Counted from the first letter of the stretch, positions 50,828 through 61,687 are shown. The stretch: DNA of 64,000 bases from Lachnospiraceae bacterium (GCA_030531165.1 JAUNOI010000001.1:57824-121823); one strand, 5' to 3'. Numbers and translations are program-made. The notes: generated by a model not told the origin, from the sequence alone.

Positions 50828-50856
50828 TTGAAAATGCAATTTTGAGATATTATAAT
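50828..50856 (+). promoter_or_regulatory. promoter of udp-srtB
   Basis: TTGAAA, 17 bp, TATAAT, 38 bp before the ATG. Confidence 0.78.
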
Positions 50857-50894
50857 AAAATTACTAAAAAAAGTAGAAACACGGGGGTGAAAGT

Positions 50895-51680
50895 ATGCAG
50901 AATTATTCAGGTGAAGTAGGATTACAGTATCATTTACAGATCAGACCGGGGGATGTCGGGCGTTACGTGATCTTACCGGGTGATCCAAAACGATGTGCCA
51001 AGATCGCAAAATATTTTGATGATGCCCAATTGATCGCTGACAGCAGGGAATTTATTACTTATACAGGATATTTAGATGGTGAGAAAGTCAGTGTAACTTC
51101 CACTGGCATTGGCGGACCTTCCGCAAGCATTGCGATGGAGGAATTGGTGCTTTGCGGCGCGGATACATTTCTTCGTGTTGGCACTTGTGGAGGGATTGAT
51201 CTGGATGTCAAAGGCGGTGACATCGTGGTTGCAACAGGAGCGGTTCGGATGGAAGGAACGAGTCGTGAATACGCTCCGATCGAATATCCTGCCGTAGCAG
51301 ATTTTGAGGTAACAAATGCACTTGTACAGGCATGCAGAGGTTTGGAACTGCCGCATCATGTCGGTATTGTACAATGTAAAGACGCATTTTATGGACAGCA
51401 TGAGCCAGAAAAGATGCCGGTGAGTTATGAACTGCTTCACAAATGGGAAGCATGGAAGCGTCTGGGATGTAAAGCATCAGAGATGGAATCAGCAGCATTG
51501 TTTATTGTGGCAAGTCATCTGGGCGTTCGCTGTGGTTCTGATTTTCTTGTGGTCGGCAATCAGGAAAGAGATGCGCTTGGAATGGAGAATCCAATCGTCC
51601 ATGATACAGAATCTTCTATTAAGGTTGCAATCGAGGCAATTAGAAGGTTAATAAGAGCAGATAGAGACAATAAGATGTAA
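50895..51680 (+). CDS. udp: uridine phosphorylase
   Basis: 261 residues. Cleaves uridine with phosphate to uracil and ribose-1-P. Phosphate site [10 protein letters not shown] near 30, [38 protein letters not shown] and the nucleoside-binding MESAALF. It is close to bacterial Udp rather than PNP by the [10 protein letters not shown] signature. A sortase gene begins 10 bp downstream and shares the transcript; a functional link is not evident. Confidence 0.92.
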   Translation: MQNYSGEVGLQYHLQIRPGDVGRYVILPGDPKRCAKIAKYFDDAQLIADSREFITYTGYLDGEKVSVTSTGIGGPSASIAMEELVLCGADTFLRVGTCGGIDLDVKGGDIVVATGAVRMEGTSREYAPIEYPAVADFEVTNALVQACRGLELPHHVGIVQCKDAFYGQHEPEKMPVSYELLHKWEAWKRLGCKASEMESAALFIVASHLGVRCGSDFLVVGNQERDALGMENPIVHDTESSIKVAIEAIRRLIRADRDNKM

Positions 51681-51690
51681 GAGAGAAGCG

Positions 51691-52500
51691 ATGAAAGATC
51701 CGAATTGTAAAAATGAAAAAAACTTGAATATCAGAAAGAGAGTTTATTCTGTGGGTATCTTAATCTGTTTCTTAGTTTTTGTTATTTCAGCATACCAGAT
51801 AATCCGATATTATGCCAGTGCCCATAAGGCAGATGAGGAGTTTGCGCAGCTGGCGGAGATGGCAGAACAACAGCCGGAGGGCAAAAGCGGAACTGATGAG
51901 AATTTGGAAGAAAAGCGGTCCCTGTTGGAGAGATACCGGCAATTATCTGAGCAGAATAATGATATGGCAGGCTGGATCGCAATTGATGGAACGCAGATCA
52001 ATTATCCGGTCATGTATACGCCGGATGATCCGGATTTTTATTTGAAACACAGTTTTGAAAAAGAATACAGCGATTATGGTGTACCGTACATTGCGGAGCA
52101 TTGCGACCCGGAGAAACCGAGCGATAACGTGATCATTTACGGGCACCATATGAAAAACGGTTCCATGTTCGCAGGATTGGAAGAATTCGAGAACAAGAAT
52201 TTTTACGAGAACCATAAGAAGATTCGCTTTGATACGCTCACGGAAATTGCAGAATATGAAATTATTACAGTATTTAAAACCACAGTCTATGACGATACAG
52301 GATTCAAGTATTATCTGTTTGCCAATGCGGAAACGGAAAAGGAGTTTACAGAATATGTGGAGCAGTGCAGGAAGCTTGCCTTGTACGATACGGGTGTAAG
52401 TGCCAAGTATGGGGATAAGCTGCTCACACTTTCCACTTGCGAGTATTCCCGGGATAATGGACGTCTTGTGGTGGTTGCGAAAAAGGCTGTAGCAGAGTAG
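51691..52500 (+). CDS. srtB: class B sortase
   Basis: 269 residues. An N-terminal helix (VGILICFLVFVISAYQII) anchors it; the catalytic domain follows a charged linker. His is in IIYGHHMKNGSM, Cys in LLTLSTCEYS and Arg in NGRLVVV. YPVMYTPDDPDFYL is the typical class B N-terminal strand. It attaches surface proteins with an NPxTx-type signal to peptidoglycan; no such substrate protein is in the window. Immediately after udp. Confidence 0.93.
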   Translation: MKDPNCKNEKNLNIRKRVYSVGILICFLVFVISAYQIIRYYASAHKADEEFAQLAEMAEQQPEGKSGTDENLEEKRSLLERYRQLSEQNNDMAGWIAIDGTQINYPVMYTPDDPDFYLKHSFEKEYSDYGVPYIAEHCDPEKPSDNVIIYGHHMKNGSMFAGLEEFENKNFYENHKKIRFDTLTEIAEYEIITVFKTTVYDDTGFKYYLFANAETEKEFTEYVEQCRKLALYDTGVSAKYGDKLLTLSTCEYSRDNGRLVVVAKKAVAE

Positions 52501-52566
52501 CGGATTTTATTATTCGTAAGAAAATTGGGTTTTATACGGAAAGAAAATGGGATAGAAAGTAAAAAG

Positions 52567-52607
52567 AAAGTACAGAACAAATGTTCATTTTGGTCTGTAC
52601 TTTTTTT
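52567..52607 (+). terminator. terminator after srtB, overlapping a LexA-like box
   Basis: 10-bp stem AAAGTACAGA / TCTGTACTTT, loop of 17 bases, T tail. Confidence 0.8.
52575..52586 (+). promoter_or_regulatory. LexA/DinR-like SOS box upstream of uvrBA
   Basis: GAACAAATGTTC fits GAAC-N4-GTTC, the Firmicute SOS box core. It ends 31 bp before the extended -10 of uvrB (TGCTATACT, 52617-52624). uvrB is SOS-controlled in Bacillus. It lies in the loop side of the srtB terminator. Confidence 0.65.
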
Positions 52608-52706
52608 AGTTACAATGCTATACTATATGAAATGTTGTATAGATTTTATTGAAAATTATTATGATAAAAGTAGAAGATCAAATGCATTCATAAAGGAGGA
52701 ACTTTC

Positions 52707-54698
52707 ATGGATCATTTCAAATTACATTCGGAATACCAGCCCACCGGCGATCAGCCGCAGGCAATTGAACAGTTAGTGAACGGATTTAAAGAGGGTAATC
52801 AGTTCCAGACATTGCTCGGCGTTACCGGTTCAGGCAAGACATTTACGATGGCGAATATTATTCAGGCGTTGAATAAACCGACACTTGTTATCGCCCATAA
52901 TAAAACTTTGGCAGCGCAATTATACAGTGAATTTAAGGAATTTTTCCCGGAGAATGCGGTTGAGTATTTTGTCTCTTACTATGATTATTATCAGCCTGAG
53001 GCATATGTTCCCTCTACGGATACGTATATCGAGAAAGACTCTGCAATCAATGATGAGATCGATAAGTTGCGGCATAGTGCAACGGCTGCGCTGATCGAAC
53101 GAAAGGATGTGATTGTAGTTTCCAGTGTATCCTGTATCTACGGGATTGGTGACCGCAAGAGTTATGCGGAGATGATGATCTCTCTGCGTCCTGGTATGAT
53201 GAAAGACCGTGATGAAGTTATACGGCAGTTGATTGACATTCAGTATGTTCGCAACGAACTCGATTTTAAACGGGGAACATTCCGCGTAAAAGGAGATGTT
53301 TTGGAAATTGTGCCTATTTCGACATTTGAAGATGCTGTCCGTATTGAATTTTTTGGTGATGAGATTGACCGTATTACCGAATTCGATATTCTGACCGGAG
53401 AGATCAAGCGGAGCCTGAATTTTGTGGCGATCTTCCCGGCATCTCATTATGCAGTGCCGGAGGAGCAGATCGAGCGTGCGATCGAGACGATCAAGGCAGA
53501 ACTAGAAGAACAGGTAGAATACTTTAAAGAGAATGATCAGCTTCTTGAAGCACAGCGGATTGCTGAGAGAACGAATTTTGATATTGAGATGCTTCGGGAG
53601 ACCGGTTTTTGTTCCGGCATTGAGAATTATTCCAGACATCTTGCCGGATTACCGGCAGGGGCGACGCCAAGTACGCTGATTGATTTCTTTGGTGATGATT
53701 TTTTGATTTTAGTGGATGAATCGCACATTACAATTCCACAGGTGCGTGGTATGTATGCCGGTGACAGATCCAGAAAGAAAACTCTGGTGGATTATGGATT
53801 CCGCCTGCCATCTGCGCTGGATAACCGTCCGCTTAATTTTGGGGAATTTGAATCGAAGATTGATCAGATGTTATTTGTATCGGCTACACCGAATGTATAT
53901 GAGCAGGAGCATGAATTGCTTCGGGCAGAGCAGATCATTCGTCCGACGGGGCTTTTGGATCCGGAGGTATCCGTTCGGCCTGTTGAGGGACAGGTCGATG
54001 ATCTGATTTCGGAGATTCATAAAGAAATTGAAGATGGCAATAATATTCTCGTAACAACTCTGACAAAAAGGATGGCGGAGGATTTGACGGATTATATCCG
54101 GGATATTGGAATAAAGGTCAAATACCTTCATTCTGATATTGATACATTAGAACGTACGGAGATCGTCAGGGATCTTCGTATGGGTATTTTTGATGTATTA
54201 GTCGGAATTAACCTTTTAAGAGAAGGGCTGGATATTCCGGAGATTACTCTTGTTGCGATTTTAGATGCGGATAAAGAAGGATTTCTGCGTTCTGAGACTT
54301 CGCTTGTCCAGACGATCGGACGTGCTGCCCGTAATGCAAAGGGAAGGGTAATCATGTATGCGGATAATATGACTGATTCCATGAAAGCCGCGATCGGAGA
54401 GACAGAACGACGTAGAAAAATTCAGGATCAGTATAATCAGGAACATGGTATTATCCCTCAGACGATCAAAAAGGAAATTCGGGATCTGATTAAGATTTCG
54501 GATGATATAGAACCGGTAAAAGAGGATAAGAAGGATGCAGAATCTATGAGTAAGAAGGAGCTTCAGGGCGAGATCCGGAAGTTGACAAAAAAGATGAATC
54601 AGGCAGCAGCAGAACTTAACTTTGAGTATGCAGCAGTGCTTCGCGATGAACTGAAAGAATATAAGATCGCGCTGAGGGATTATGATCTTTCAGTCTGA
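52707..54698 (+). CDS. uvrB: UvrABC system protein B
   Basis: 663 residues. Helicase-like damage verification subunit. Walker [11 protein letters not shown] near 40, [12 protein letters not shown] and the beta-hairpin region, DESH box in [10 protein letters not shown], motif VI in QTIGRAARN, and a C-terminal UVR coiled coil with [14 protein letters not shown] for binding UvrC. It starts behind AGGAGG. uvrA follows 33 bp later. Expression is probably SOS-linked through the box at 52575. Confidence 0.97.
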   Translation: MDHFKLHSEYQPTGDQPQAIEQLVNGFKEGNQFQTLLGVTGSGKTFTMANIIQALNKPTLVIAHNKTLAAQLYSEFKEFFPENAVEYFVSYYDYYQPEAYVPSTDTYIEKDSAINDEIDKLRHSATAALIERKDVIVVSSVSCIYGIGDRKSYAEMMISLRPGMMKDRDEVIRQLIDIQYVRNELDFKRGTFRVKGDVLEIVPISTFEDAVRIEFFGDEIDRITEFDILTGEIKRSLNFVAIFPASHYAVPEEQIERAIETIKAELEEQVEYFKENDQLLEAQRIAERTNFDIEMLRETGFCSGIENYSRHLAGLPAGATPSTLIDFFGDDFLILVDESHITIPQVRGMYAGDRSRKKTLVDYGFRLPSALDNRPLNFGEFESKIDQMLFVSATPNVYEQEHELLRAEQIIRPTGLLDPEVSVRPVEGQVDDLISEIHKEIEDGNNILVTTLTKRMAEDLTDYIRDIGIKVKYLHSDIDTLERTEIVRDLRMGIFDVLVGINLLREGLDIPEITLVAILDADKEGFLRSETSLVQTIGRAARNAKGRVIMYADNMTDSMKAAIGETERRRKIQDQYNQEHGIIPQTIKKEIRDLIKISDDIEPVKEDKKDAESMSKKELQGEIRKLTKKMNQAAAELNFEYAAVLRDELKEYKIALRDYDLSV

Positions 54699-54731
54699 TT
54701 TTTAAAATAAAAGTGATGGAGAGAAGTTTAG

Positions 54732-57608
54732 ATGATAGATGATATGATACGAATTCGGGGTGCAAAAGAACATAACCTGAAGAATATAGATATTAATATT
54801 CCGCGTAACAAATTTGTGGTATTGACAGGCTTGAGCGGATCAGGGAAATCTTCACTGGCGTTCGACACGATCTATGCAGAAGGACAGAGAAGATATATGG
54901 AATCCCTATCCTCTTATGCGCGGCAGTTTTTGGGGCAGATGGAGAAGCCGGATGTTGAAAATATCCAGGGATTGTCTCCGGCTATTTCCATTGATCAGAA
55001 GACGACCAATCGAAATCCTCGTTCCACGGTTGGAACCGTAACAGAGATTTACGATTATCTGAGACTGCTATATGCGAGAATTGGAATTCCACATTGCCCA
55101 AAATGCGGCAAGGTGATCAGCAGACAGACGGTAGATCAGATGACGGATGCGATTCTCAAGCTGCCGGAAAGAACGAAGTTTCAGCTTCTGGCACCGGTTG
55201 TCAGGGGACGAAAAGGACAACATGTAAAATTATTAGAGAAAATAAAAAGGAATGGATTTGTCCGCGTACGTATCGATGGGAATCTGTATGAATTATCGGA
55301 GGAGATTTCGCTAGAAAAAAATAAAAAACATAATATTGAAATTGTGGTAGATCGTTTGATCGTACGCGAAGGCATTGAAAAAAGGTTAACCGATTCGATT
55401 GAGACGGTGCTGGATTTATCGGATGGATTACTGATCGTGGATGTCATCGGTGGAGAGGAATTGAATTTCAGCCAGAGTTTTTCCTGTCCGGATTGCGGGA
55501 TCAGTATGGAAGAGGTAGAGCCCCGGAGCTTTTCCTTTAATAATCCATTTGGAGCCTGTCCGGATTGCGCAGGTCTGGGATATAAGATGGAATTCGATAT
55601 TGATCTGATGATTCCGGATCCCTCTCTCAGCATTACGGAGGGCGCAATCCAGGTGACGGGATGGCAATCTTCAAAAGATAAAAAAAGTTTTACAAGGGCT
55701 ATTTTGGAAGCATTGGCATATGAATATCATTTCGATTTGAATACGCCGTTTGGGGAGTATAGCCAGGAAGTTCAGGATGTGATTATCAACGGAACGAACG
55801 GGCATGCCGTCAAAGTCCATTATAAGGGACAGAGAGGGGAAGGTGTTTATGATGTTGTTTTTGAAGGCCTGATTCGGAATGTAGAACGTCGATATCGGGA
55901 ATCTTCTGAAAGAATGAAAGGCGAGTATGAATCCTATATGACAGTTACGCCGTGTAAAACATGTCGAGGACAACGATTAAAAGCTACTTCTCTTGCGGTT
56001 ACGATCGGAGGACTAAATATTTCGGAACTATGTGATATGAATATTGGGAAGATCGCGAAGTTTTTTCAGGAGGTTGAACTGACAGAACGACAGCGATTGA
56101 TCGGATCGGAGATTTTGAAAGAAATCGATTCCAGAATCGGATTTTTGGTCGATGTCGGATTGGAATATTTATCGCTGTCAAGAGCGACCGGAACCCTATC
56201 CGGCGGAGAAGCACAGAGAATCCGGCTTGCGACTCAGATTGGCAGCGGTCTTGTCGGTGTTGCCTATATTTTAGATGAACCGAGTATCGGTCTTCATCAG
56301 AGGGACAATGATAAATTGATCAAGAGCCTAAAAAATCTTGCTGATATGGGCAATTCACTTTTGGTTGTAGAGCACGATGAAGATACAATGCTTGCTGCGG
56401 ATCATATTGTGGATATTGGACCGGGAGCCGGTGAGCATGGCGGGGAAGTCATTGCTCAAGGTACACCGGAAGAGATTATGAATACGGAAGGTTCTATTAC
56501 CGGTGCATATCTAAGCGGAAAGATCAGGATTCCAGTTCCTGAGATTCGGAGAGAGCCGACCGGATTTTTGAAGATAATTGGTGCAAAGGAAAATAATTTA
56601 AAAAATATAAACGTCGAAATCCCGCTTGGCATTATGACTTGTGTAACGGGGGTTTCCGGTTCTGGTAAGAGTTCTCTGGTCAATAATATCTTATATAGAC
56701 AATTAGCAAGAGAATTAAACCGTTCAAGGATAAAAGCTGGAAAGCATAAAAAGATTCAAGGTGTTGAGCAGCTCGATAAGATTATTGCAATCGATCAATC
56801 CCCGATCGGGCGGACTCCACGTTCCAATCCGGCTACGTATACGGGTGTATTTGATCAGATTCGTGATCTGTTTGCGATGACAAAAGATGCCAAAACACGC
56901 GGCTATAAAAAAGGGCGTTTCAGCTTTAATGTGAAGGGAGGAAGATGTGAGGCCTGTTCCGGGGACGGAATTATCAAAATTGAGATGCATTTTCTTCCGG
57001 ACGTTTATGTGCCTTGCGAAGTGTGTGGCGGAAAGCGCTATAATCGTGAGACATTAGAAGTAAAGTACAAAGGAAAAAGTATTTATGATGTACTCGATAT
57101 GACGGTAGAGGAAGCGTGTGAATTCTTCAAGTCGGTGCCAAGTGTTTATAATAAGATTAAAACATTATATGATGTCGGGCTTTCTTATATTAAACTGGGG
57201 CAGCCGTCAACGACTTTGTCCGGCGGGGAAGCCCAGAGGATCAAGCTTGCTACTGAATTATGTAAAAGAAGCACAGGGAAGACGATTTATATTTTGGACG
57301 AGCCCACAACAGGACTTCATTTTGCGGATGTTCACAAATTAATTGATATTTTAAGAAAACTCAGTGAAGGCGGCAATACAATCGTAGTAATTGAACATAA
57401 TCTGGAAGTGATTAAAACTGCGGATTATATTATCGATATGGGACCTGAAGGGGGCGATGGCGGAGGTACGGTTATTGCAACCGGAACGCCGGAAGAAATC
57501 TGTGAAGTCGAACATTCCTATACAGGTCAGTTTCTGAAGAAATATTTAGAACCGGATGAAACACGCTCTGCGAGCGTTTCCGCTTGCATTGTGCCTTCGC
57601 GCAAATAA
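54732..57608 (+). CDS. uvrA: UvrABC system protein A with a repeat-encoded C-terminal tail
   Basis: 958 residues. Damage-recognition ABC ATPase with two nucleotide-binding domains: Walker [14 protein letters not shown] and [16 protein letters not shown] signatures [14 protein letters not shown] and [14 protein letters not shown], two zinc modules ([15 protein letters not shown] with CEVCGGKR). The family part ends at FLKKYLE; the last 18 residues ([18 protein letters not shown]) and the stop codon come from a copy of the dispersed repeat. uvrBA operon, followed by a terminator shared with spoVT. Confidence 0.97.
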   Translation: MIDDMIRIRGAKEHNLKNIDINIPRNKFVVLTGLSGSGKSSLAFDTIYAEGQRRYMESLSSYARQFLGQMEKPDVENIQGLSPAISIDQKTTNRNPRSTVGTVTEIYDYLRLLYARIGIPHCPKCGKVISRQTVDQMTDAILKLPERTKFQLLAPVVRGRKGQHVKLLEKIKRNGFVRVRIDGNLYELSEEISLEKNKKHNIEIVVDRLIVREGIEKRLTDSIETVLDLSDGLLIVDVIGGEELNFSQSFSCPDCGISMEEVEPRSFSFNNPFGACPDCAGLGYKMEFDIDLMIPDPSLSITEGAIQVTGWQSSKDKKSFTRAILEALAYEYHFDLNTPFGEYSQEVQDVIINGTNGHAVKVHYKGQRGEGVYDVVFEGLIRNVERRYRESSERMKGEYESYMTVTPCKTCRGQRLKATSLAVTIGGLNISELCDMNIGKIAKFFQEVELTERQRLIGSEILKEIDSRIGFLVDVGLEYLSLSRATGTLSGGEAQRIRLATQIGSGLVGVAYILDEPSIGLHQRDNDKLIKSLKNLADMGNSLLVVEHDEDTMLAADHIVDIGPGAGEHGGEVIAQGTPEEIMNTEGSITGAYLSGKIRIPVPEIRREPTGFLKIIGAKENNLKNINVEIPLGIMTCVTGVSGSGKSSLVNNILYRQLARELNRSRIKAGKHKKIQGVEQLDKIIAIDQSPIGRTPRSNPATYTGVFDQIRDLFAMTKDAKTRGYKKGRFSFNVKGGRCEACSGDGIIKIEMHFLPDVYVPCEVCGGKRYNRETLEVKYKGKSIYDVLDMTVEEACEFFKSVPSVYNKIKTLYDVGLSYIKLGQPSTTLSGGEAQRIKLATELCKRSTGKTIYILDEPTTGLHFADVHKLIDILRKLSEGGNTIVVIEHNLEVIKTADYIIDMGPEGGDGGGTVIATGTPEEICEVEHSYTGQFLKKYLEPDETRSASVSACIVPSRK
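57551..57608 (-). repeat. dispersed repeat, copy D inside the end of uvrA
   Basis: Plus strand starts ACCGGATGAAACACGCTC and ends CGCGCAAATAAA. Lacks part of the middle of copies A and B. Provides the last uvrA codons and its TAA. Confidence 0.8.
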
Positions 57609-57613
57609 AAATT

Positions 57614-57641
57614 GGGGCTGATTCGATCAGCCCCATCTTTT
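57614..57641. terminator. bidirectional terminator between uvrA and spoVT
   Basis: 8-bp stem GGGGCTGA / TCAGCCCC with loop TTCGA; ATCTTTT follows on plus, AATTTTTA on minus. Confidence 0.85.
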
Positions 57642-58173
57642 AGCTTTCCATCTGGATACTCAACAATGCAGCGCCGGTTCTGGCAAGAGTCATGGCATTG
57701 TCATCATCACAATATGGAATAATAACACTGCCTACGGCATCTCCCTGACAGATAATGGTTGCTGCGATTTGTTTTTCCTTTTGAAAATGAACAGAATCCA
57801 AAAGCTCTGGAAAATTACTTGGGTCTGTTTTTGTTGAGGCCGTTTTTCGATCATCGATAAATTGTTCCAGTTTGTGATGGATCATTTTGCCCATAAACAT
57901 TTTTTTTTCTTTTCCCGCAGAAGCAATAAAAGTATCATGATCGCTGACGCATACGGTTGTATTCAGAATTTGTGAGGCTGCTTCGCAGAATTGTTGTGCA
58001 AATTCGCCTAATTCTTCAATTGGAGAATATTTTTTCAAAATAATTTCTCCATCTCGGTCTGTAAAAATCTCTAATGGATCCCCTTCTCTGATTCTCAATG
58101 TACGACGAATTTCCTTTGGAACAACAACTCTTCCCAAATCATCAATTCTTCGTACAATGCCAGTTGCTTTCAT
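57640..58173 (-). CDS. spoVT: SpoVT/AbrB-family transcriptional regulator
   Basis: 177 residues. N-terminal swapped-hairpin AbrB DNA-binding domain (TGIVRRIDDLGRVVVPKEIR, 55 residues) and a C-terminal GAF-like domain with CVSDHDTFIASAG and VGSVIIPYCDDD. That two-domain layout and length match SpoVT, a late forespore regulator under sigma-G in Bacillus. So the organism is probably able to form spores. Monocistronic, convergent with uvrA. Confidence 0.9.
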   Translation of the reverse strand: MKATGIVRRIDDLGRVVVPKEIRRTLRIREGDPLEIFTDRDGEIILKKYSPIEELGEFAQQFCEAASQILNTTVCVSDHDTFIASAGKEKKMFMGKMIHHKLEQFIDDRKTASTKTDPSNFPELLDSVHFQKEKQIAATIICQGDAVGSVIIPYCDDDNAMTLARTGAALLSIQMES

Positions 58174-58337
58174 AAAAAATCCTCCATCTATATTATCGTT
58201 ATGGTTAATAATAGTAGTATTCTCAAATAAAGGAATTTTATCCCTTGCATAGAAAAAGTTCGAAATGCATTGCGTTTTTATTTTTTTTCGCTTATGCTAT
58301 AATATGGTTAGAAAATTAAAATCAGGAGATGACATTC

Positions 58338-58856
58338 ATGAAATTTAAAACGAAGATTACGACTAACGAATTGTTTCAGTTTTTGATGAAGCACTCATAT
58401 GCGGGATTGAGCGGTAAGATTGGTTTGGTCATCAGCCTTGCAGCGGCTGTTTTATTTATAAAAAATATAACGGATTTTGCGGGCAATGAAACAAAAGTGA
58501 TCATTCTTGGAATCATTGCACTGTTGTTTACTGTTATCAATCCGCTTATGTTATGGATGAAAGCAAAACAGCAGAAGCTAACAAATCCTGCTTATAAAAA
58601 TGAGATGGAGTATATTTTAACAGAAGATGGAATCGACCTTCAGGTTGCAGATCAAAAGGGTGGAATCCCATGGGATATGATCATGAAGATTGTTGAGACC
58701 CATTCGCTGTATATATTATATACAACAAGGATTAACGCATTTCTATGGCCAAAAAAGGATATGGGAGACCAGGAGAATGCATTGATACGTTTTTTGCTTG
58801 ATCATATTGACCAACATTCAGTGAAACTTCCAAAGAGAATGAGGAGTGAGCGATGA
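58338..58856 (+). CDS. YcxB-like membrane protein
   Basis: 172 residues. Two helices at residues about 31-45 and 58-74 are followed by a C-terminal domain with EYILTEDGIDLQ and WDMIMKIVETHSLYILY, the pattern of YcxB-like proteins (PF14317 type), unknown role. Start ATG 58338 fits the AGGAGA site; ATG 58329 is too close to it. Promoter: an extended -10 TGCTATAAT ends at 58303. Overlaps tsaE by 4 bp, so it belongs to the tsaE-tsaB-rimI unit. Confidence 0.72.
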   Translation: MKFKTKITTNELFQFLMKHSYAGLSGKIGLVISLAAAVLFIKNITDFAGNETKVIILGIIALLFTVINPLMLWMKAKQQKLTNPAYKNEMEYILTEDGIDLQVADQKGGIPWDMIMKIVETHSLYILYTTRINAFLWPKKDMGDQENALIRFLLDHIDQHSVKLPKRMRSER

Positions 58857-59278
58857 TAATAGAAAGCTTTGAAACAAAGGATACTTACGAACTTGGAAAA
58901 AGACTCGGAAAAGAGGCAAAGCCGGGACACGTGCTGTGTTTGTATGGAGATCTGGGCGTAGGAAAGACCGTATTTACGCAGGGATTCGCCCAGGGATTGG
59001 AGATCGAAGAGCCAATTAGCAGTCCTACATTTACGATTGTGCAGATATATGAAGGGGGAAGGCTGCCGTTTTATCATTTTGATGTATACCGGATCGGGGT
59101 GATTGATGAAATGGATGAGATTGGATATGATGATTACGTTTATGGTCAGGGTGTTTGCCTGATTGAATGGGCAAATCGAATCGAAGAAATTCTTCCGGAG
59201 CACTATATGTCTGTTACGATTGAAAAGGATCTGGAAAAAGGCTTTGACTATAGAAAAATTTTGTTGGAGGAATATTAA
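58853..59278 (+). CDS. tsaE: tRNA threonylcarbamoyladenosine biosynthesis ATPase
   Basis: 141 residues. P-loop ATPase needed by TsaB-TsaD to make t6A37 in ANN-decoding tRNAs. Walker A LYGDLGVGKTVFTQGFA near 30; FDVYRIG and LIEWANR are family motifs. Overlaps ycxB-like gene and abuts tsaB (no gap). Confidence 0.95.
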   Translation: MIIESFETKDTYELGKRLGKEAKPGHVLCLYGDLGVGKTVFTQGFAQGLEIEEPISSPTFTIVQIYEGGRLPFYHFDVYRIGVIDEMDEIGYDDYVYGQGVCLIEWANRIEEILPEHYMSVTIEKDLEKGFDYRKILLEEY

Positions 59279-59986
59279 ATGAAGTTATTAGTATTGGACA
59301 GCTCAGGCTTGGTTGCTTCTGTGGCCGTTATGGAAGATGATAGCCTGATCGGTGAATATACCATAAATCATAAGAAAACACATTCGCAGACTTTACTGCC
59401 GATGTTGGATGAGGTTGTGAAGATGACGGAGACGGATCTGAATGAGATGGATGCCATCGCACTGGCGAAAGGCCCCGGCTCTTTTACCGGACTGCGGATC
59501 GGTTCGGCTACAGCAAAAGGGTTAGGCCTTGCGCTTGATAAACCGATCGTTGCGGTACCTACGGTTGATGCGATTGCCTATAATCTATATCATACAGAAG
59601 GATATATTTGTCCGATTATAGATGCACGCCGTAACAATGTCTATACCGGAATATATGCATGGAATGAGAACGAATTTGAAGTGATTCAAGAGCAGTGTTC
59701 GAAAAATATAGAAGAAATTATCGACGAAGTCAATGCATTCGAGAGCCCGGTGATCTTTCTCGGCGATGGGGTCGATGTTCACAGAGAAAGAATTTTGGAA
59801 AAATGCAGTGTGCCGGTTTCTTTTGCACCGGCTCATTTGAGCAGACAGCGTGCTGGTGCGGTTGGAAGTCTCGCTATGGAATACTATAAGCAGGGAAAAA
59901 TTGAATCTGCTGCAGAGCATGGACCAGAATATCTGAAAAAATCCCAGGCGGAAAGAGAACGGGAACAAAAGAAAAATGCGAATTAG
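59279..59986 (+). CDS. tsaB: tRNA threonylcarbamoyladenosine biosynthesis protein
   Basis: 235 residues, ASKHA fold without catalytic activity of its own; dimerises with TsaD. N-terminus LVLDSSGLVASVAV and GPGSFTGLRIG are signatures. The C-terminal tail is Lys/Glu rich. It starts right after the tsaE stop and overlaps rimI by 11 bp. Confidence 0.95.
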   Translation: MKLLVLDSSGLVASVAVMEDDSLIGEYTINHKKTHSQTLLPMLDEVVKMTETDLNEMDAIALAKGPGSFTGLRIGSATAKGLGLALDKPIVAVPTVDAIAYNLYHTEGYICPIIDARRNNVYTGIYAWNENEFEVIQEQCSKNIEEIIDEVNAFESPVIFLGDGVDVHRERILEKCSVPVSFAPAHLSRQRAGAVGSLAMEYYKQGKIESAAEHGPEYLKKSQAEREREQKKNAN

Positions 59987-60410
59987 AAAAGTTGGGCCGG
60001 AAGAAGCGGGATTGCTTGCACAGATGGATCAGTGCTGCTTTTCGGATAACTGGAAGAAAGAAGACTGGAGCAGCTTTCTTTCCATGTCCCAATATGATTG
60101 TTGTATAGCAGAAGAAGATAATATGAGCAGGGGGTTCCTGCTTACATCGACAGCGGCTGATGAAGGAGAAGTCTTAAAAATTGGGGTATTGCCTGATTTT
60201 CGAAAAAATAATCTCGGAATCCTCATGTTAAATAAAGCCTTCGAAGAATGGAAAACGGCTGGTGTGCGAAGTGTTTTTCTGGAAGTAAGAGAATCCAATC
60301 AGCCTGCACAGGGATTATATAAAAAGCAGGGATTTGAAAAGGCAGGTATTCGAAAGAATTATTATAAAAATCCGGCGGAACATGCTGTCGTATATGTAAG
60401 AAAGATATGA
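59976..60410 (+). CDS. rimI: ribosomal-protein-alanine N-acetyltransferase
   Basis: 144 residues, GNAT fold. FLEVRESNQPAQGLYKKQGF, core EVRESNQPAQGLYKKQGF, is the acetyl-CoA/beta-strand signature of RimI; LPDFRKNNLG gives the pyrophosphate loop (weaker than usual RxxGxG). It overlaps tsaB and is last of the cluster. Substrate S18 is by family rule only. Confidence 0.9.
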   Translation: MRIRKVGPEEAGLLAQMDQCCFSDNWKKEDWSSFLSMSQYDCCIAEEDNMSRGFLLTSTAADEGEVLKIGVLPDFRKNNLGILMLNKAFEEWKTAGVRSVFLEVRESNQPAQGLYKKQGFEKAGIRKNYYKNPAEHAVVYVRKI

Positions 60411-60533
60411 AGGATCATTAGCATCATTTCCCACTAGCATTTCGATATGCGGATGTCTATAATGAAACTGTGAAAAACATCAAAAAATGTCTTTTTACGA
60501 AAAAAGTTTCATAAATTGGGGAGGAATTATCAT

Positions 60534-60740
60534 ATGCGCCAAATGATTATTTGTAATGGATGCGGAAAAGAAATTAATACAGAAGTACAGGATTTTTTGA
60601 ATGTTCAAAAAGAATGGGGATATTTCAGCCGTAAAGATTTGGAAATGCATGAGTTTTGTCTATGCGAGGAATGTTATGATCGGATTCTTTCAGAATTGAA
60701 AATACCTGCAGCTATAATAGAAAAAACAGAAGTATTGTAA
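60534..60740 (+). CDS. small Cys-rich protein, unknown
   Basis: 68 residues. Two pairs of Cys, CNGC near the start and CLCEEC around 48, suggest a zinc or metal knuckle. Start ATG 60534 with GGGGAGG 8 bp upstream; the TTG at 60516 lies inside the ribosome site. A TATAAT at 60458-60463 and a leader hairpin ATGAAACT / AGTTTCAT (60462-60512) precede it. I do not recognise a family; the rnz gene follows 35 bp later. Confidence 0.65.
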   Translation: MRQMIICNGCGKEINTEVQDFLNVQKEWGYFSRKDLEMHEFCLCEECYDRILSELKIPAAIIEKTEVL

Positions 60741-60775
60741 AAAATGAAATTATAAAACGATAAAGAGGGAATCAT

Positions 60776-61687
60776 ATGTTAGATATCTGTTTGCTTGGTA
60801 CGGGAGGCATGATGCCCCTTCCGTATCGGCATTTGACGTCGCTGATGGCTAGATTTAATGGAAGTAGTATTCTGATCGACTGCGGCGAAGGAACACAAGT
60901 TGCAATTAAGGAAAAGGGATGGAGTGTAAAACCGGTAGACGTTATCTGTTTTACGCATTATCATGCGGATCATATTAGTGGTCTTCCGGGGCTTTTGTTG
61001 ACGCTTGGAAATGCGGAAAGAACGGAGCCGATTCTGATGGTTGGACCACGCGGGCTGGAAAGAGTAGTAAATTCTCTTCGAGTCATTGCTCCGGATCTGC
61101 CGTTCGAAATAAGATTTCTTGAATTGACGGAGAATAGTCAGACGATAAAGATGAACGGCTATGAGATAGAAGCTTTTCGGGTACAGCATAATATCACTTG
61201 TTATGGATATAGTATTAAAATACCGCGGGCTGGAAAGTTTGATGTTGCAAAGGCAAAAGAGAACCATGTGCCGATGCCATGCTGGAGCAGACTTCAAAAA
61301 GGGGAAATGGTTATCTGTGATGGGGTTACTTATACACCGGATCAGGTGCTTGGAGAACCAAGAAAAGGATTAAAACTCACATACTGCACGGATAGCCGTC
61401 CTGTAAGACAGATTGCTGAACATGCACGGAAAGCAGATCTGTTCATTTGTGAAGGTATGTATGGAGAAAAGGAAAAAGAAAAAAAAGCAAGGGAATATAA
61501 GCATATGACATTTTACGAAGCAGCCAATCTTGCAAAAGATGCAGATGTCAAAGAAATGTGGCTGACACATTACAGTCCATCTCTTGTAAAACCGGATCCA
61601 TATATGGATGCAGTAAAAGAAATATTTCCAAATGCGAAAGCAGGAAAAGACAGAAAGTCCTGTACATTATTATTTGAAGAGGATTAG
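60776..61687 (+). CDS. rnz: ribonuclease Z
   Basis: 303 residues, metallo-beta-lactamase fold. Zinc motif [13 protein letters not shown] near 60-75, then LLGTGG at the start and [13 protein letters not shown] (third His region), TYCTDSRP and LTHYSPSL follow. Trims the 3' end of tRNAs without CCA, which fits the CCA-less tRNA-Thr here. Just upstream of tsaD, 10 bp gap. Confidence 0.92.
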   Translation: MLDICLLGTGGMMPLPYRHLTSLMARFNGSSILIDCGEGTQVAIKEKGWSVKPVDVICFTHYHADHISGLPGLLLTLGNAERTEPILMVGPRGLERVVNSLRVIAPDLPFEIRFLELTENSQTIKMNGYEIEAFRVQHNITCYGYSIKIPRAGKFDVAKAKENHVPMPCWSRLQKGEMVICDGVTYTPDQVLGEPRKGLKLTYCTDSRPVRQIAEHARKADLFICEGMYGEKEKEKKAREYKHMTFYEAANLAKDADVKEMWLTHYSPSLVKPDPYMDAVKEIFPNAKAGKDRKSCTLLFEED

